Positions 1-8,431 of a stretch of DNA of 64,000 nucleotides are shown piece after piece; within the stretch, counting starts at the first letter, position 1, and each line of letters opens with the position of its first letter. The notes under the pieces are model-generated. The model was not told the origin of the DNA and did not search any database. It saw only the letters and a list, made by a program, of their open reading frames with translations. This stretch comes from Flavobacteriaceae bacterium (lineage in GTDB: Bacteria; Bacteroidota; Bacteroidia; Flavobacteriales; Flavobacteriaceae): assembly GCA_014238425.1 (NCBI GenBank), contig JABABD010000017.1, positions 1 to 64,000 on the forward strand, in the 5' to 3' direction. The position numbers were made by a program, and so were the translations under genes.

Positions 1-478
1 ATGATAGAAATACCATTATTTTGGCACGACTCACTTTTAAAGCACGGATTAAATTTGTGGAAGCACCTATGTAACGTGCTAGTTTTAATATCCTGAACAC
101 ACGTAACAAGCGTAATGCTCTTAGCGCTACTAATGAGTGTGTTCCTACAAAAATGAGCGATAAATACTTAGGGATAGTCGATAGTAAATCTATGATGCCA
201 TAGAAGCTGGTAATATATTTAATGGGTTTCTTGACAGTAACAATACGAGCAATATATTCTAAACTAAAAAGAATCGTGATCACCCATTCTGAGATATTAA
301 GAAACGTATGGTATTTTTGATCAAGTTCCTTTACGCTTTCTATCATCACCAGTACAATACTCGCGAGAATAACAATAAAGAGAATGAAGTCAAACCACTT
401 ACCAGCAGGAGTGTCAGCCTCATAAATGACTTCATGCAGTCTTGACTTCCAGTTCTTTTTTTTGTTTGTTTTACTCAA
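1..478 (-). CDS. Voltage-gated ion channel, N-terminal part (cut by window edge)
   Basis: Reading the minus strand from a TTG at 478 gives an uninterrupted frame to base 1, about 159 residues. It starts MSKTNKKKNWKSRLHEVIYE. It shows four hydrophobic segments in the S1-S4 order: S1 at about residues 27-46, S2 around 60-80, S3 around 88-110, and an S4 with arginines every third residue (ALRALRLLRVFRILKLARYI). That periodic arginine helix is the hallmark of voltage sensors in the ion-transport family (Kv-type potassium channels). The pore and selectivity filter would lie beyond the window, so ion specificity cannot be seen. The start is inferred: no in-frame ATG lies upstream, and TTG precedes the conserved-looking basic N-terminus. 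Potassium channel is most likely; a sodium channel is possible. Confidence 0.8.
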   Translation of the reverse strand, partial: MSKTNKKKNWKSRLHEVIYEADTPAGKWFDFILFIVILASIVLVMIESVKELDQKYHTFLNISEWVITILFSLEYIARIVTVKKPIKYITSFYGIIDLLSTIPKYLSLIFVGTHSLVALRALRLLRVFRILKLARYIGASTNLIRALKVSRAKIMVFLS

Positions 479-521
479 AAGTGTGTTACTTGTTTGTTTT
501 GTAAATGTAAAAAAGTTTTAT

Positions 522-2477
522 CTATTTTTTCTTTAGGACGATAAGTGATTTTGTTTGAAGCCTTAAAACATGCGACATAAAATCTTTTAAAGCTGAATAA
601 TAACTAGATGGATATATTGCTTCATTGAATTTTATTTTAAAATACACTGATACAACATTATTTTCCTGTTTGACCTGCATATTTAATTGGCCTTTGTTAT
701 TTGGAAGTTTCTTCTCAAAGACATCTGGTATCTCTACCACTTCGTAATTCTCTGGGACTTTGATTTTAAAGTTATAGAGATAGGCATCTTTGTAGCCGAA
801 ATCTATTGGGTATGTACGATGTTGTAAGTTGAATGGATTTTTGGTGAAAAATTTAAAAAGAAAAGGATCAATATAGACTGACCCGCCAATGTCTTCGGTA
901 TCCATTCCAACGCTAAACTCTTCTTCGAATTCGAAGCTATCTTTGCCTTCGCTTAAAACGTCATAATCTTCAAATTGTATGTCAGGAAATGTGTCATCAA
1001 AACGTTTAAAATGTGCTGCAGAATTCCTGTAATACGTTTTTTTGTCTGACATAGCATGATACCCAGATTTTTTAACCGAAGCTTTGCCGGAGATGAATCC
1101 AACGTCATCCATTTCTAGAACAAATCTATATTGAACTGAAGATGTTTTAAGGGGTGTTATCGTTTCCCAATAGCTACCATTTTTAAAATCTAATAAACGA
1201 CCATATTGATTCAATGCCCTAAATGCCACTTGTCCAAAAGGTAAGTAATCATCTGTAGCATCTAAAAGGTAAGTGTTTCCATCAACTTTGACCTGAACAA
1301 CAAGATAATTGAAGTCAGATATCACAGGATATATTTGGGTAGGTAATCCATTTTTTCTTGTGGAGAGCAGCATTGGTAGGACTTCAAATCCAGACTCTTT
1401 TAATAAATTGTGAAGCAAAATATTTATCTCCGACACATTTCCAGATTTTTCGTTGATCAAATCCTTTAAAGAAACGCTTGAAAATATATCGAACTTTTCG
1501 TTCCAGGTAAATTCATCCTGCACATATTTATAAATTGCTTCAGCTTTGTTTAAAGGGCTGGCCTCATCTATTGTTATTTGTCGCAACAAGCTTTTTGCTA
1601 TTGAAGATTTACTTAACTGCCTTCCTAAATCACCATCAGTGCGAAGTTCTTTATCTACGGTTCTCCATGTTTTTGTATAATGATTCTTAGTACCATCAAA
1701 ACCTTGAAACGTTTTAAGTTCGTAATCTATCTTTGCAAGATAATTTTCTCTGGTCGTCATGAATTCTTCAGTTATAAAAGCAGGCACATCTTTCATGATA
1801 TATTTGCTAACCGTACAATCTGCTGAGCCACCATTTCCAACGGTCAGACATCCATATTTTATATCTCTCTTTTGATCGAAAAGTTTTAAAACACCAACAA
1901 GTTTGATATTATATTCATAATTTGCTGGTATACTAGTATTATACTCACTATAGAGTTTAGGGATGTCATCTTGAAACTCCCAGCCATTAAATTTGAACAT
2001 AAATGGCGATATGATTGTATAGCTATAGGTTATGATTGAACCTATCTGAACATTTGGCAATGTAAACTTGACCAATTTGTAGTTTTGATTATAAGTTTCT
2101 CGATATATATCAGTTACCATGAGTTTATTAGATTTAACTGTACCATCAGTCAAATTATACGTGGTCGCTATTAAATTTTCAAAACGTTCCTTACGTTTAT
2201 CGTTATTATAAAGCTGAACCGTGATAATGGATTTATTGAAACCGTCTTTTTTAAGGATTTTTATTTTTCGTTTGACTTCAGTTTTCAAATCAAAGGTCTT
2301 ATCATCGACATAGCTATTGCCATATTCATATAAAACCAGAGCCGTAGCTGTTGAATCTTTTTCATAGGCTGTCATTTCTAAATCTTGCCTAGAAACTGAA
2401 TAAGTCTCGAGGTTAGATTGGCTAACTCCCTGTAAGACGAAGAAGAATGCAAAAAGAGTGATAATAGTATGTTTCAT
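522..2477 (-). CDS. DUF3857 / transglutaminase-like exported protein
   Basis: The 651-residue protein begins with a signal peptide (MKHTIITLFAFFFVLQGVSQ). An N-terminal DUF3857 beta domain (about 55-215) is followed by a transglutaminase-like core at about 310-420. In active members the core has a Cys nucleophile, a His and an Asp. Here the Cys position reads SGNVSEINILL (Asn instead of Cys) and the His position reads FNYLVV, while the Asp motif LLDATD remains. The core is therefore probably a non-catalytic fold, which I recall as common among Bacteroidota members of this family. It should act in the periplasm or at the outer membrane; substrate unknown. It is the last gene of a tight minus-strand operon and begins directly after the stop of the exonuclease gene. 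Confidence 0.85.
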   Translation of the reverse strand: MKHTIITLFAFFFVLQGVSQSNLETYSVSRQDLEMTAYEKDSTATALVLYEYGNSYVDDKTFDLKTEVKRKIKILKKDGFNKSIITVQLYNNDKRKERFENLIATTYNLTDGTVKSNKLMVTDIYRETYNQNYKLVKFTLPNVQIGSIITYSYTIISPFMFKFNGWEFQDDIPKLYSEYNTSIPANYEYNIKLVGVLKLFDQKRDIKYGCLTVGNGGSADCTVSKYIMKDVPAFITEEFMTTRENYLAKIDYELKTFQGFDGTKNHYTKTWRTVDKELRTDGDLGRQLSKSSIAKSLLRQITIDEASPLNKAEAIYKYVQDEFTWNEKFDIFSSVSLKDLINEKSGNVSEINILLHNLLKESGFEVLPMLLSTRKNGLPTQIYPVISDFNYLVVQVKVDGNTYLLDATDDYLPFGQVAFRALNQYGRLLDFKNGSYWETITPLKTSSVQYRFVLEMDDVGFISGKASVKKSGYHAMSDKKTYYRNSAAHFKRFDDTFPDIQFEDYDVLSEGKDSFEFEEEFSVGMDTEDIGGSVYIDPFLFKFFTKNPFNLQHRTYPIDFGYKDAYLYNFKIKVPENYEVVEIPDVFEKKLPNNKGQLNMQVKQENNVVSVYFKIKFNEAIYPSSYYSALKDFMSHVLRLQTKSLIVLKKK

Positions 2478-3842
2478 TCAATTGAGTTGAACTATTTTGA
2501 GTCGTTTGTTGCGTCTCAGATAGCTTTGAATAATATGCTGAGCATCTCGATTGTTTTCCATAGGTGTAATTATAGATTCCAAAATGTCGATGTTATTTAT
2601 TTGGTAATTAAGGTTATAAAAACCAAAACCTTTAAAAACGCCATTCTCAATAAGTATTGCACTACGTTCGTCTAAACCTCGTCCTTTATCAATAATAACC
2701 ATATTCTGGCTATCATAACTGTGCTTAGCAATGACTTGAGAGACACGTTTATTGTAGCTTTCTACTTCCTCTTCTAAGATACAAGCGCCTTCACATTCTT
2801 TAATGGAATAATTAAAGCAGTTACTTTTAGTTGGATATAAACCGGTAAGTTTTTGACAAAGCTGATAATCTTGTATAATCTTAAACATGAAACTCTTGGC
2901 ACTTTGTTTATTAGAAAAAGTGGTGATAGATTGTTTGCGACCATCAGCCTTATCGATTTTTAAATTAATATAACCATTATCATCTTTAAAGCTATACAAG
3001 GCATGAGTGAAGATTGAACGGCGTAAAGCGCGATTAAATATTGGCTTTTTTAATTTTACTTCTTCTGATTCTTTTAGAAGCGCTACCAATTCACTTCCAG
3101 TATTCTCATAGGTTACAGCAGTTACCATAAGTTGCATTTTTTTCGATTTTGCCGTAGTTCCAGTAAAATGTTGATTGATGCGTTTCTTTATGTTATTGCT
3201 TTTACCAATGTAAATAATCTCTCCATCTATCTTATGCATATAATAAACCCCTGTAGTTGTAGGTGCTTCATCAATAATATCCTTAAGCTTTGGCTCAATT
3301 TGAAATTTAGGTTCAGCACGTATTTTCTCTTGGATAATGATTTTCTCAGAATCTTTGCTCAATAAAAGTTTAAAGAGTTTCAAGGTTGCTTGGGCATCAC
3401 CACTAGCGCGATGTCTGCCACTTAACGGAATACCAAGTGCTCTTACTAATTTCCCTAAACTGTAGGAGTCCATATCTGGGATGAGTTGTTTTGACAACTC
3501 TACGGTACATAATGTTTTACGCTTATAATCATATTCTAGACGTTTGAACTCCGTTCGAAGTATGCGGTAATCGAATTGCGCATTATGAGCCACAATAATG
3601 CAGTCTTCAGTAATTTCAACAATGCGTTTTGCTACCTCATAGAATTTTGGGGCATTGACAAGCATCTTACTGGTAATCCCAGTTAAATTTACTACAAATG
3701 GCTGGATGTCTCTTTCTGGATTGACAAGGCTAATAAATTGATCGACTATCTCATGGCCATCAAATTTATAGATAGCAATTTCTGTTATGCCTTCTTCATT
3801 GTACTTTCCTCCAGTGGTTTCTATATCTATTATTGCGTACAA
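2478..3842 (-). CDS. DEDDh exonuclease fused to a GIY-YIG (UvrC/Cho-like) nuclease
   Basis: The 454-residue protein joins two nuclease folds. Residues 1-165 are a DnaQ-type 3'-5' exonuclease: Exo I is IIDIETTGG (D6, E8), Exo II HNAQFD (D91), and Exo III HRASGDA (H144, D149), so all DEDDh residues are present. Residues 195-275 are a GIY-YIG domain: TGVYYM, YIGKSNNIKKR (R221), and a catalytic Glu in ELVALLKESEE (about 251-258), as in UvrC and Cho. The last 180 residues are unassigned. The start is TTG at 3842, because no in-frame ATG precedes the first catalytic Asp. DNA repair or proofreading is the likely role, in the cytoplasm. The gene sits inside the six-gene operon, 24 bp after yggS. Confidence 0.88.
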   Translation of the reverse strand: MYAIIDIETTGGKYNEEGITEIAIYKFDGHEIVDQFISLVNPERDIQPFVVNLTGITSKMLVNAPKFYEVAKRIVEITEDCIIVAHNAQFDYRILRTEFKRLEYDYKRKTLCTVELSKQLIPDMDSYSLGKLVRALGIPLSGRHRASGDAQATLKLFKLLLSKDSEKIIIQEKIRAEPKFQIEPKLKDIIDEAPTTTGVYYMHKIDGEIIYIGKSNNIKKRINQHFTGTTAKSKKMQLMVTAVTYENTGSELVALLKESEEVKLKKPIFNRALRRSIFTHALYSFKDDNGYINLKIDKADGRKQSITTFSNKQSAKSFMFKIIQDYQLCQKLTGLYPTKSNCFNYSIKECEGACILEEEVESYNKRVSQVIAKHSYDSQNMVIIDKGRGLDERSAILIENGVFKGFGFYNLNYQINNIDILESIITPMENNRDAQHIIQSYLRRNKRLKIVQLN

Positions 3843-3866
3843 AAAATGAGTATCCGTTTATTAGTT

Positions 3867-4538
3867 TTAGTTTGAATAGTTGCGTACTCCAAATATACTA
3901 CTTCCTACACGAATCATATTACTTCCACATTCAATGGCTAATTGATAATCACCACTCATACCCATACTAATGATTTTCAATTTGCCGTTTGTAGCTTCAA
4001 TATTTTTTAATGAATTGAATGTAGATTTTAAAAAGTTGAATTCTTGAGTAACTTGTTTTTTATTATCCGTGAATGTTGCCATGCCCATTACACCAATTAC
4101 GTTAACGTTTTTTAAAGATAAAAAGTCTTCAGAATTAATGATTGATACGGCTTCATATGCACTCATGCCAAATTTGGAAGCTTCAGATGCTATTTTTATT
4201 TGAAGTAAACAATTAATAATTCTATCATGCTTTTCAGCCTGTTTGTTTATTTCTTTTAATAGTCTAAAATTATCCACGCCATGAATTAAATTCACAAAAT
4301 CAGCCATATATTTTACCTTATTGCGTTGCAAATGACCGATCATATGCCATTCAATGTCTTCAGGTAAAACATCATGTTTCTCTACCATTTCCTGAACTTT
4401 GTTTTCACCGAATATGCGTTGGCCTGCATTATAAGCTTCCATGAGAGCATCTACTGGTTTAGTCTTAGATACAGCAACGAGAGTCACATCTTCAGGAATA
4501 GTAGAAGTTATATGGTTTAAATTTTTAGCTATACTCAT
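3867..4538 (-). CDS. YggS-family PLP homeostasis protein
   Basis: This 223-residue protein matches the pyridoxal-phosphate-binding YggS/PLPBP family, a single TIM-barrel domain without known catalytic activity that balances cytoplasmic vitamin B6 and amino/keto-acid pools. The PLP lysine is K25 in LVAVSKTKPV. Other family landmarks are GENKVQEM (about 44-51), HMIGHLQRNKVK (about 65-76), and the C-terminal phosphate-binding stretch SMGMSGDYQLAIECGSNMIR. Its length is normal for the family. The ATG overlaps the stop of the upstream DUF1015 gene by one base (TAATG), which implies translational coupling. Confidence 0.94.
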   Translation of the reverse strand: MSIAKNLNHITSTIPEDVTLVAVSKTKPVDALMEAYNAGQRIFGENKVQEMVEKHDVLPEDIEWHMIGHLQRNKVKYMADFVNLIHGVDNFRLLKEINKQAEKHDRIINCLLQIKIASEASKFGMSAYEAVSIINSEDFLSLKNVNVIGVMGMATFTDNKKQVTQEFNFLKSTFNSLKNIEATNGKLKIISMGMSGDYQLAIECGSNMIRVGSSIFGVRNYSN

Positions 4539-5773
4539 TAAAATTCGTAAATCGTTAATCCACTGCGAAGTTTAGGTTCTATATAAGTGCTTTTAGGTGG
4601 CATCTTTAAACCATCATCAGCAATTCGTTTGATCTGCTCTATAGTAGCAGGAATCATACCAAAAGCAACCTTAAACTCACCATTATCTACACGTTGTTTT
4701 ACATGAATGATATCGTTTTTCCCATGAGAATATGCTATACGACTATCTTTTCTAAGATTCTTTATTCCTAAAATTGGTTTGAGAATAGTTTGATAGAGTA
4801 GTTGAGCATCTAAATCTGTTAAAGAATCATTAATGTCAAAAATGGTCTTACGAAGATAAAGCGAATAAAATTCACCATCTAAATACATACTGAAATGATG
4901 TTTTTTAGACGGCTTATATAATTGTAGCTGACGATTTTGAATTCTAAAAATAGCATCGAGTTTTATTAAAAACGCTTCTTTAGTCAATCCGTTGAGGTCT
5001 TTTACTAAACGGTTAAATTCGTAAACCTGTAAGTCGCTTTCAGGAATAAGGTAGCTCATAAAATAATTATAAGGCTCTTCTCCAGTATGATTTTTGTTTT
5101 TTGATTTTAATTCTTCAGCTAATAAGTGCGATGAGGCCGTTCTATGATGGCCATCCGCAATATAAACAGAGCTCATATCTTCAAATGCTTGTTTTATAGA
5201 GGTAATATCACGCTCATTTTTTACAATCCATACACTATGCATATGCTTATCATGTGTTGCGAATTCATACTCTGGGCGTTGGGCCATATATGTTTTCATA
5301 ACATTACTAATAGATGTGTTGTCTGGATAGGTAAGGAGAACAGGCTCACTATTAAAACCAACCGATTTGAGGTAATCTTTAAAAAGTCGCTCACGAGATG
5401 CAATGGTATCTTCATGAACTTTGATCAGCCCATTTTTGTAGTCATTAGTTGAAGTAGCGGCGATAATGCCGCAAAACGAATGTAACTCACTTGTTTTTTT
5501 ATAAATATAATAACATGGTGTTTCATCTTGAATCAAGACGTTTTCTTCTTTGAATTCGTGAAACCTATTTTTAACTAATTTGAAACGCGTGGCTTTATCA
5601 ATTTCCTGTTGAAATTTATAGCCAGGATTAATAATATGCAAAAAGGTATAAGGATTAAAATCTAACTGAGCGCCCAATTCTGCTGGTGAATAGTCTTCAT
5701 AGCTGCGAGAAGCTACCAAATTTGCTAAACCTCTTGCAGGTCTTACCGCCTTGAATGGAACAACTTTGGCCAT
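4538..5773 (-). CDS. DUF1015 family protein
   Basis: The 411-residue cytoplasmic protein belongs to the DUF1015 family. The diagnostic motif YIADGHHRTASS lies at residues 204-215, and the N-terminus has the usual PFKAVRPARGLANLVASRSY. Members are often encoded next to serine biosynthesis genes in Bacteroidota and have been suggested to act on small substrates. Biochemical function is not established, and I assign none. The gene starts 4 bp after the 3-hydroxybutyryl-CoA dehydrogenase stop and overlaps yggS by one base, so it is firmly inside the operon. Confidence 0.92.
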   Translation of the reverse strand: MAKVVPFKAVRPARGLANLVASRSYEDYSPAELGAQLDFNPYTFLHIINPGYKFQQEIDKATRFKLVKNRFHEFKEENVLIQDETPCYYIYKKTSELHSFCGIIAATSTNDYKNGLIKVHEDTIASRERLFKDYLKSVGFNSEPVLLTYPDNTSISNVMKTYMAQRPEYEFATHDKHMHSVWIVKNERDITSIKQAFEDMSSVYIADGHHRTASSHLLAEELKSKNKNHTGEEPYNYFMSYLIPESDLQVYEFNRLVKDLNGLTKEAFLIKLDAIFRIQNRQLQLYKPSKKHHFSMYLDGEFYSLYLRKTIFDINDSLTDLDAQLLYQTILKPILGIKNLRKDSRIAYSHGKNDIIHVKQRVDNGEFKVAFGMIPATIEQIKRIADDGLKMPPKSTYIEPKLRSGLTIYEF

Positions 5774-5777
5774 TATG

Positions 5778-6668
5778 TTATTTTAAAAACTGTCTTGCCA
5801 CTTTCTCTGCTTTTCTACTCTCGGAATAATCATAGAAACCTTCACCTGATTTCACTCCTAATTTACCTGCTCTAACCATATTAACAAGTAAGGGGCAAGG
5901 CGCATATTTCGGATTCTTGAAACCATCATACATAACATTTAGTATAGAAAGACAAACATCAAGGCCTATAAAATCTGCCAATTGTAGCGGCCCCATTGGA
6001 TGAGCCATACCAAGCTTCATGACCGTGTCAATCTCCTCAACACCCGCCACGCCATTATATAATGTTTCAATCGATTCGTTAAGCATTGGCATTAAAATAC
6101 GATTGGCAACAAAACCAGGATAATCGTTGACTTCCACAGGAATTTTCCCTAAAGTCTTGCTCATATCCATAATGAGTTTAGTAACAGTGTCGCTAGTATT
6201 ATAACCTCGAATAATCTCTACGAGCTTCATAATAGGTACGGGATTCATGAAATGCATACCAATCACCATATCTGGTCTTGAAGTCACTGCCGCAATCTGG
6301 GTGATGGATATAGAGGATGTATTCGTCGCCAGAATAGTGTCTTCGGGACAAGCTTCATCTAACTGTTTAAAAATTTTTAATTTAAGATCTATATTTTCAG
6401 TAGCAGCTTCCACAACTAAACTAGCATATTCGACACCTTCGGTTACATTAGTAAATGTTGTTATATTACCTAACGTGTCATCTTTATTTGTTTCAGTGAT
6501 TTTTTCTTTAGCGACCATTCTGTCCAAATTCTTGGTAATGGTAGCGATACCTCTTTTTAAGGAATCTTCACTAATATCTATAAGCTGAACTTTGAATCCA
6601 CTTTGTGCAAACGTATGTGCAATCCCATTTCCCATGGTTCCTGCACCAATTACTGCGACGTTTTTCAT
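5778..6668 (-). CDS. 3-hydroxybutyryl-CoA dehydrogenase
   Basis: The 296-residue enzyme should oxidise (S)-3-hydroxyacyl-CoA to 3-oxoacyl-CoA with NAD(P). The Rossmann motif is VIGAGTMGNGIAH (GxGxxG at 8-13). The catalytic His is H139 in GMHFMNPVP, with its partner Glu (E151) in KLVEIIRG. The C-terminal dimerisation domain contains HPMGPLQLADFIGLD and ends GEGFYDY. Its length fits a stand-alone HBD rather than a FadB multi-enzyme. It would work in butyrate-type or fatty-acid metabolism. It lies 3 bp downstream of the Gfo/Idh gene and 4 bp upstream of DUF1015. Confidence 0.94.
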   Translation of the reverse strand: MKNVAVIGAGTMGNGIAHTFAQSGFKVQLIDISEDSLKRGIATITKNLDRMVAKEKITETNKDDTLGNITTFTNVTEGVEYASLVVEAATENIDLKLKIFKQLDEACPEDTILATNTSSISITQIAAVTSRPDMVIGMHFMNPVPIMKLVEIIRGYNTSDTVTKLIMDMSKTLGKIPVEVNDYPGFVANRILMPMLNESIETLYNGVAGVEEIDTVMKLGMAHPMGPLQLADFIGLDVCLSILNVMYDGFKNPKYAPCPLLVNMVRAGKLGVKSGEGFYDYSESRKAEKVARQFLK

Positions 6669-6671
6669 GTG

Positions 6672-7631
6672 TTAAAATTGATTAATGATCATAGTTGCAA
6701 CGCGTAGGGCTTCAGTGCCATCGTATAACGTTACAATAGGTTTGGTATTTGTATTAATGGCATTAGCAAACGTTTCAAGTTCATCTAGAATGGCATTGTT
6801 TTCAGAAATCTCTGGGTTATCAAAATATATCTGTTTTTTTTCACCTTCTGCGTTCTGAAGAATCATATCAAAATCACCAGGATTTTGAGGTGCGTCTTTC
6901 ATTTTTACGACTTCACATTTTTTTTCTAGGAAATCAACAGAAATATAGGCGTCTTTTTGAAAGAATCTAGTTTTTCTCATATTCTTGAGGGAGATACGAC
7001 TTGCTGTTAAATTTGCAACACATCCATTTTCAAATTCTATACGCGCATTAGCAATATCTGGTGTGGCGCTAATAACAGAGACACCACTAGCATTTATATG
7101 TTTCACTTTAGAATTTACGACGCTCAAGATAATATCGATATCATGAATCATTAAATCTAAAACCACAGGTACATCCGTTCCTCGAGGGTTGAATTCTGCT
7201 AAACGATGTGTCTCTATAAACATCGGACTCTTTAAATCGCTCTTTACTGCCTTAAAAGCAGGATTGAATCGCTCTACATGACCCACCTGACCTTTAACAT
7301 CGTGTTGCGCTACCATATCCCTTATTTTTTCAGCTTCTTCTACTGTATTGGTGATTGGTTTTTCTATAAAGATATGTTTGCCCTTTAAAATGGCCTGTTC
7401 AGCGCAATCATAATGTGATAATGTAGGTGTTACTATGTCTACTACATCTACTGCATCAACTAAGGCCTCGATAGAATTATAGTACGTATACCCATATTCT
7501 GCTTCGACCTTTTTAGCATTATCAATATCAGCATCATAAAAGCCTACGAGTTCGTATTTGTCTGATTGATGAAGTAATCGTAAATGAATTTTACCTAAAT
7601 GACCAGCACCAAGGACACCTGCTTTGAGCAT
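6672..7631 (-). CDS. Gfo/Idh/MocA family oxidoreductase
   Basis: The 319-residue protein has the N-terminal NAD(P) Rossmann motif GVLGAGHLGKIH (5-16) and the family EKP motif at 90-92 (IFIEKPI). The C-terminal beta-sheet domain carries LDLMIHDIDIIL. Enzymes of this family reduce or oxidise sugars and cyclitols; the substrate cannot be read from the sequence. It is the first gene of the leftward operon. A TATTTTTG box on the minus strand (7648-7655) about 17 bp upstream of the ATG is a plausible flavobacterial -7 element. No clear -33 TTG is seen at normal spacing. Confidence 0.9.
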   Translation of the reverse strand: MLKAGVLGAGHLGKIHLRLLHQSDKYELVGFYDADIDNAKKVEAEYGYTYYNSIEALVDAVDVVDIVTPTLSHYDCAEQAILKGKHIFIEKPITNTVEEAEKIRDMVAQHDVKGQVGHVERFNPAFKAVKSDLKSPMFIETHRLAEFNPRGTDVPVVLDLMIHDIDIILSVVNSKVKHINASGVSVISATPDIANARIEFENGCVANLTASRISLKNMRKTRFFQKDAYISVDFLEKKCEVVKMKDAPQNPGDFDMILQNAEGEKKQIYFDNPEISENNAILDELETFANAINTNTKPIVTLYDGTEALRVATMIINQF

Positions 7632-7647
7632 AGATTTTCGTTTTAAA

Positions 7648-7655
7648 CAAAAATA
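7648..7655 (-). promoter_or_regulatory. Candidate -7 box (TATTTTTG) for the six-gene operon
   Basis: The minus strand reads TATTTTTG, a perfect match to the Bacteroidota -7 consensus TAnnTTTG. It would place the start of transcription about 12 bp before the Gfo/Idh ATG. No -33 TTG is found at 17-23 bp. A second TATTTTTG lies on the plus strand at 7671-7678 and could serve pcm, so the two face away from each other. Confidence 0.4.
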
Positions 7656-7788
7656 AGGCTTTTGAGAATTTATTTTTGTGTATTCATTAATAAAAAAGCT
7701 GCTTTTTAAGAATTACATATTCTTTTAAATTTAATTTTCAACTACCAATTGTTTGTGTAATTTTAGGCAAATATAACCCTAACTAACA

Positions 7789-8430
7789 TTGAAAGACACG
7801 TTCAAACATAAAGGCATGAGAAAGCAATTAACACAAGTTGTTGCTTCTAAAGGCATTACTGATACAGATGTGCTTTCTGCCATAGATACAATACCTAGAC
7901 ACTTATTCATGGATTCTGGATTTGTGGATCATGCCTATCAAGACAAAGCCTTCCCGATAGGCGCAGATCAAACCATTTCTCAGCCCTATACAGTGGCATT
8001 CCAAACAGAATTACTGAATCTTAAAAAAGGAGATAAGATTTTAGAAATAGGAACTGGATCGGGATATCAAACAGCTGTTTTATGCGAACTTGGAGCTAAA
8101 GTATATAGTATAGAAAGGCAGCTTGAACTATTTAAAAAAACGAGCAAGTTTTTACCCAAATTAGGGTACAGAGCGAAAAAGTTAATTTTTGGAGATGGTT
8201 ATAAAGGGCTGGTAGAAGAAGCACCTTTTGATGGCATTATTGTAACGGCTGGAGCCCCAATTGTTCCTAAACAGCTTTTGAATCAGTTAAAAATCGGTGG
8301 CCGATTGGTGATTCCTGTTGGTAAAGATTCTCAAATAATGACTTTATACCTTAGAGAAACTGAAAAAAAATTTAAAAAGCAGGAATTTGGCGAGTTTCGA
8401 TTCGTGCCTCTTCTTGAAGACAAAAACTAA
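7789..8430 (+). CDS. pcm: Protein-L-isoaspartate O-methyltransferase
   Basis: The 213-residue enzyme repairs damaged proteins by methylating L-isoaspartyl residues with S-adenosylmethionine. The substrate-binding motif DQTISQPYTVAFQTELL begins near residue 60. The SAM-binding motif I is ILEIGTGSGYQTAVL (84-98). Post-motifs include FDGIIVTAGAP and GGRLVIPVG. The start is taken as TTG at 7789, because the KDTFKHKGMRKQL segment is part of the fold in relatives. An ATG at 7816 (residue 10) is the alternative. It converges with the phosphoethanolamine transferase gene, with only one base between the stops. Confidence 0.93.
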   Translation: MKDTFKHKGMRKQLTQVVASKGITDTDVLSAIDTIPRHLFMDSGFVDHAYQDKAFPIGADQTISQPYTVAFQTELLNLKKGDKILEIGTGSGYQTAVLCELGAKVYSIERQLELFKKTSKFLPKLGYRAKKLIFGDGYKGLVEEAPFDGIIVTAGAPIVPKQLLNQLKIGGRLVIPVGKDSQIMTLYLRETEKKFKKQEFGEFRFVPLLEDKN

Positions 8431-8431
8431 T

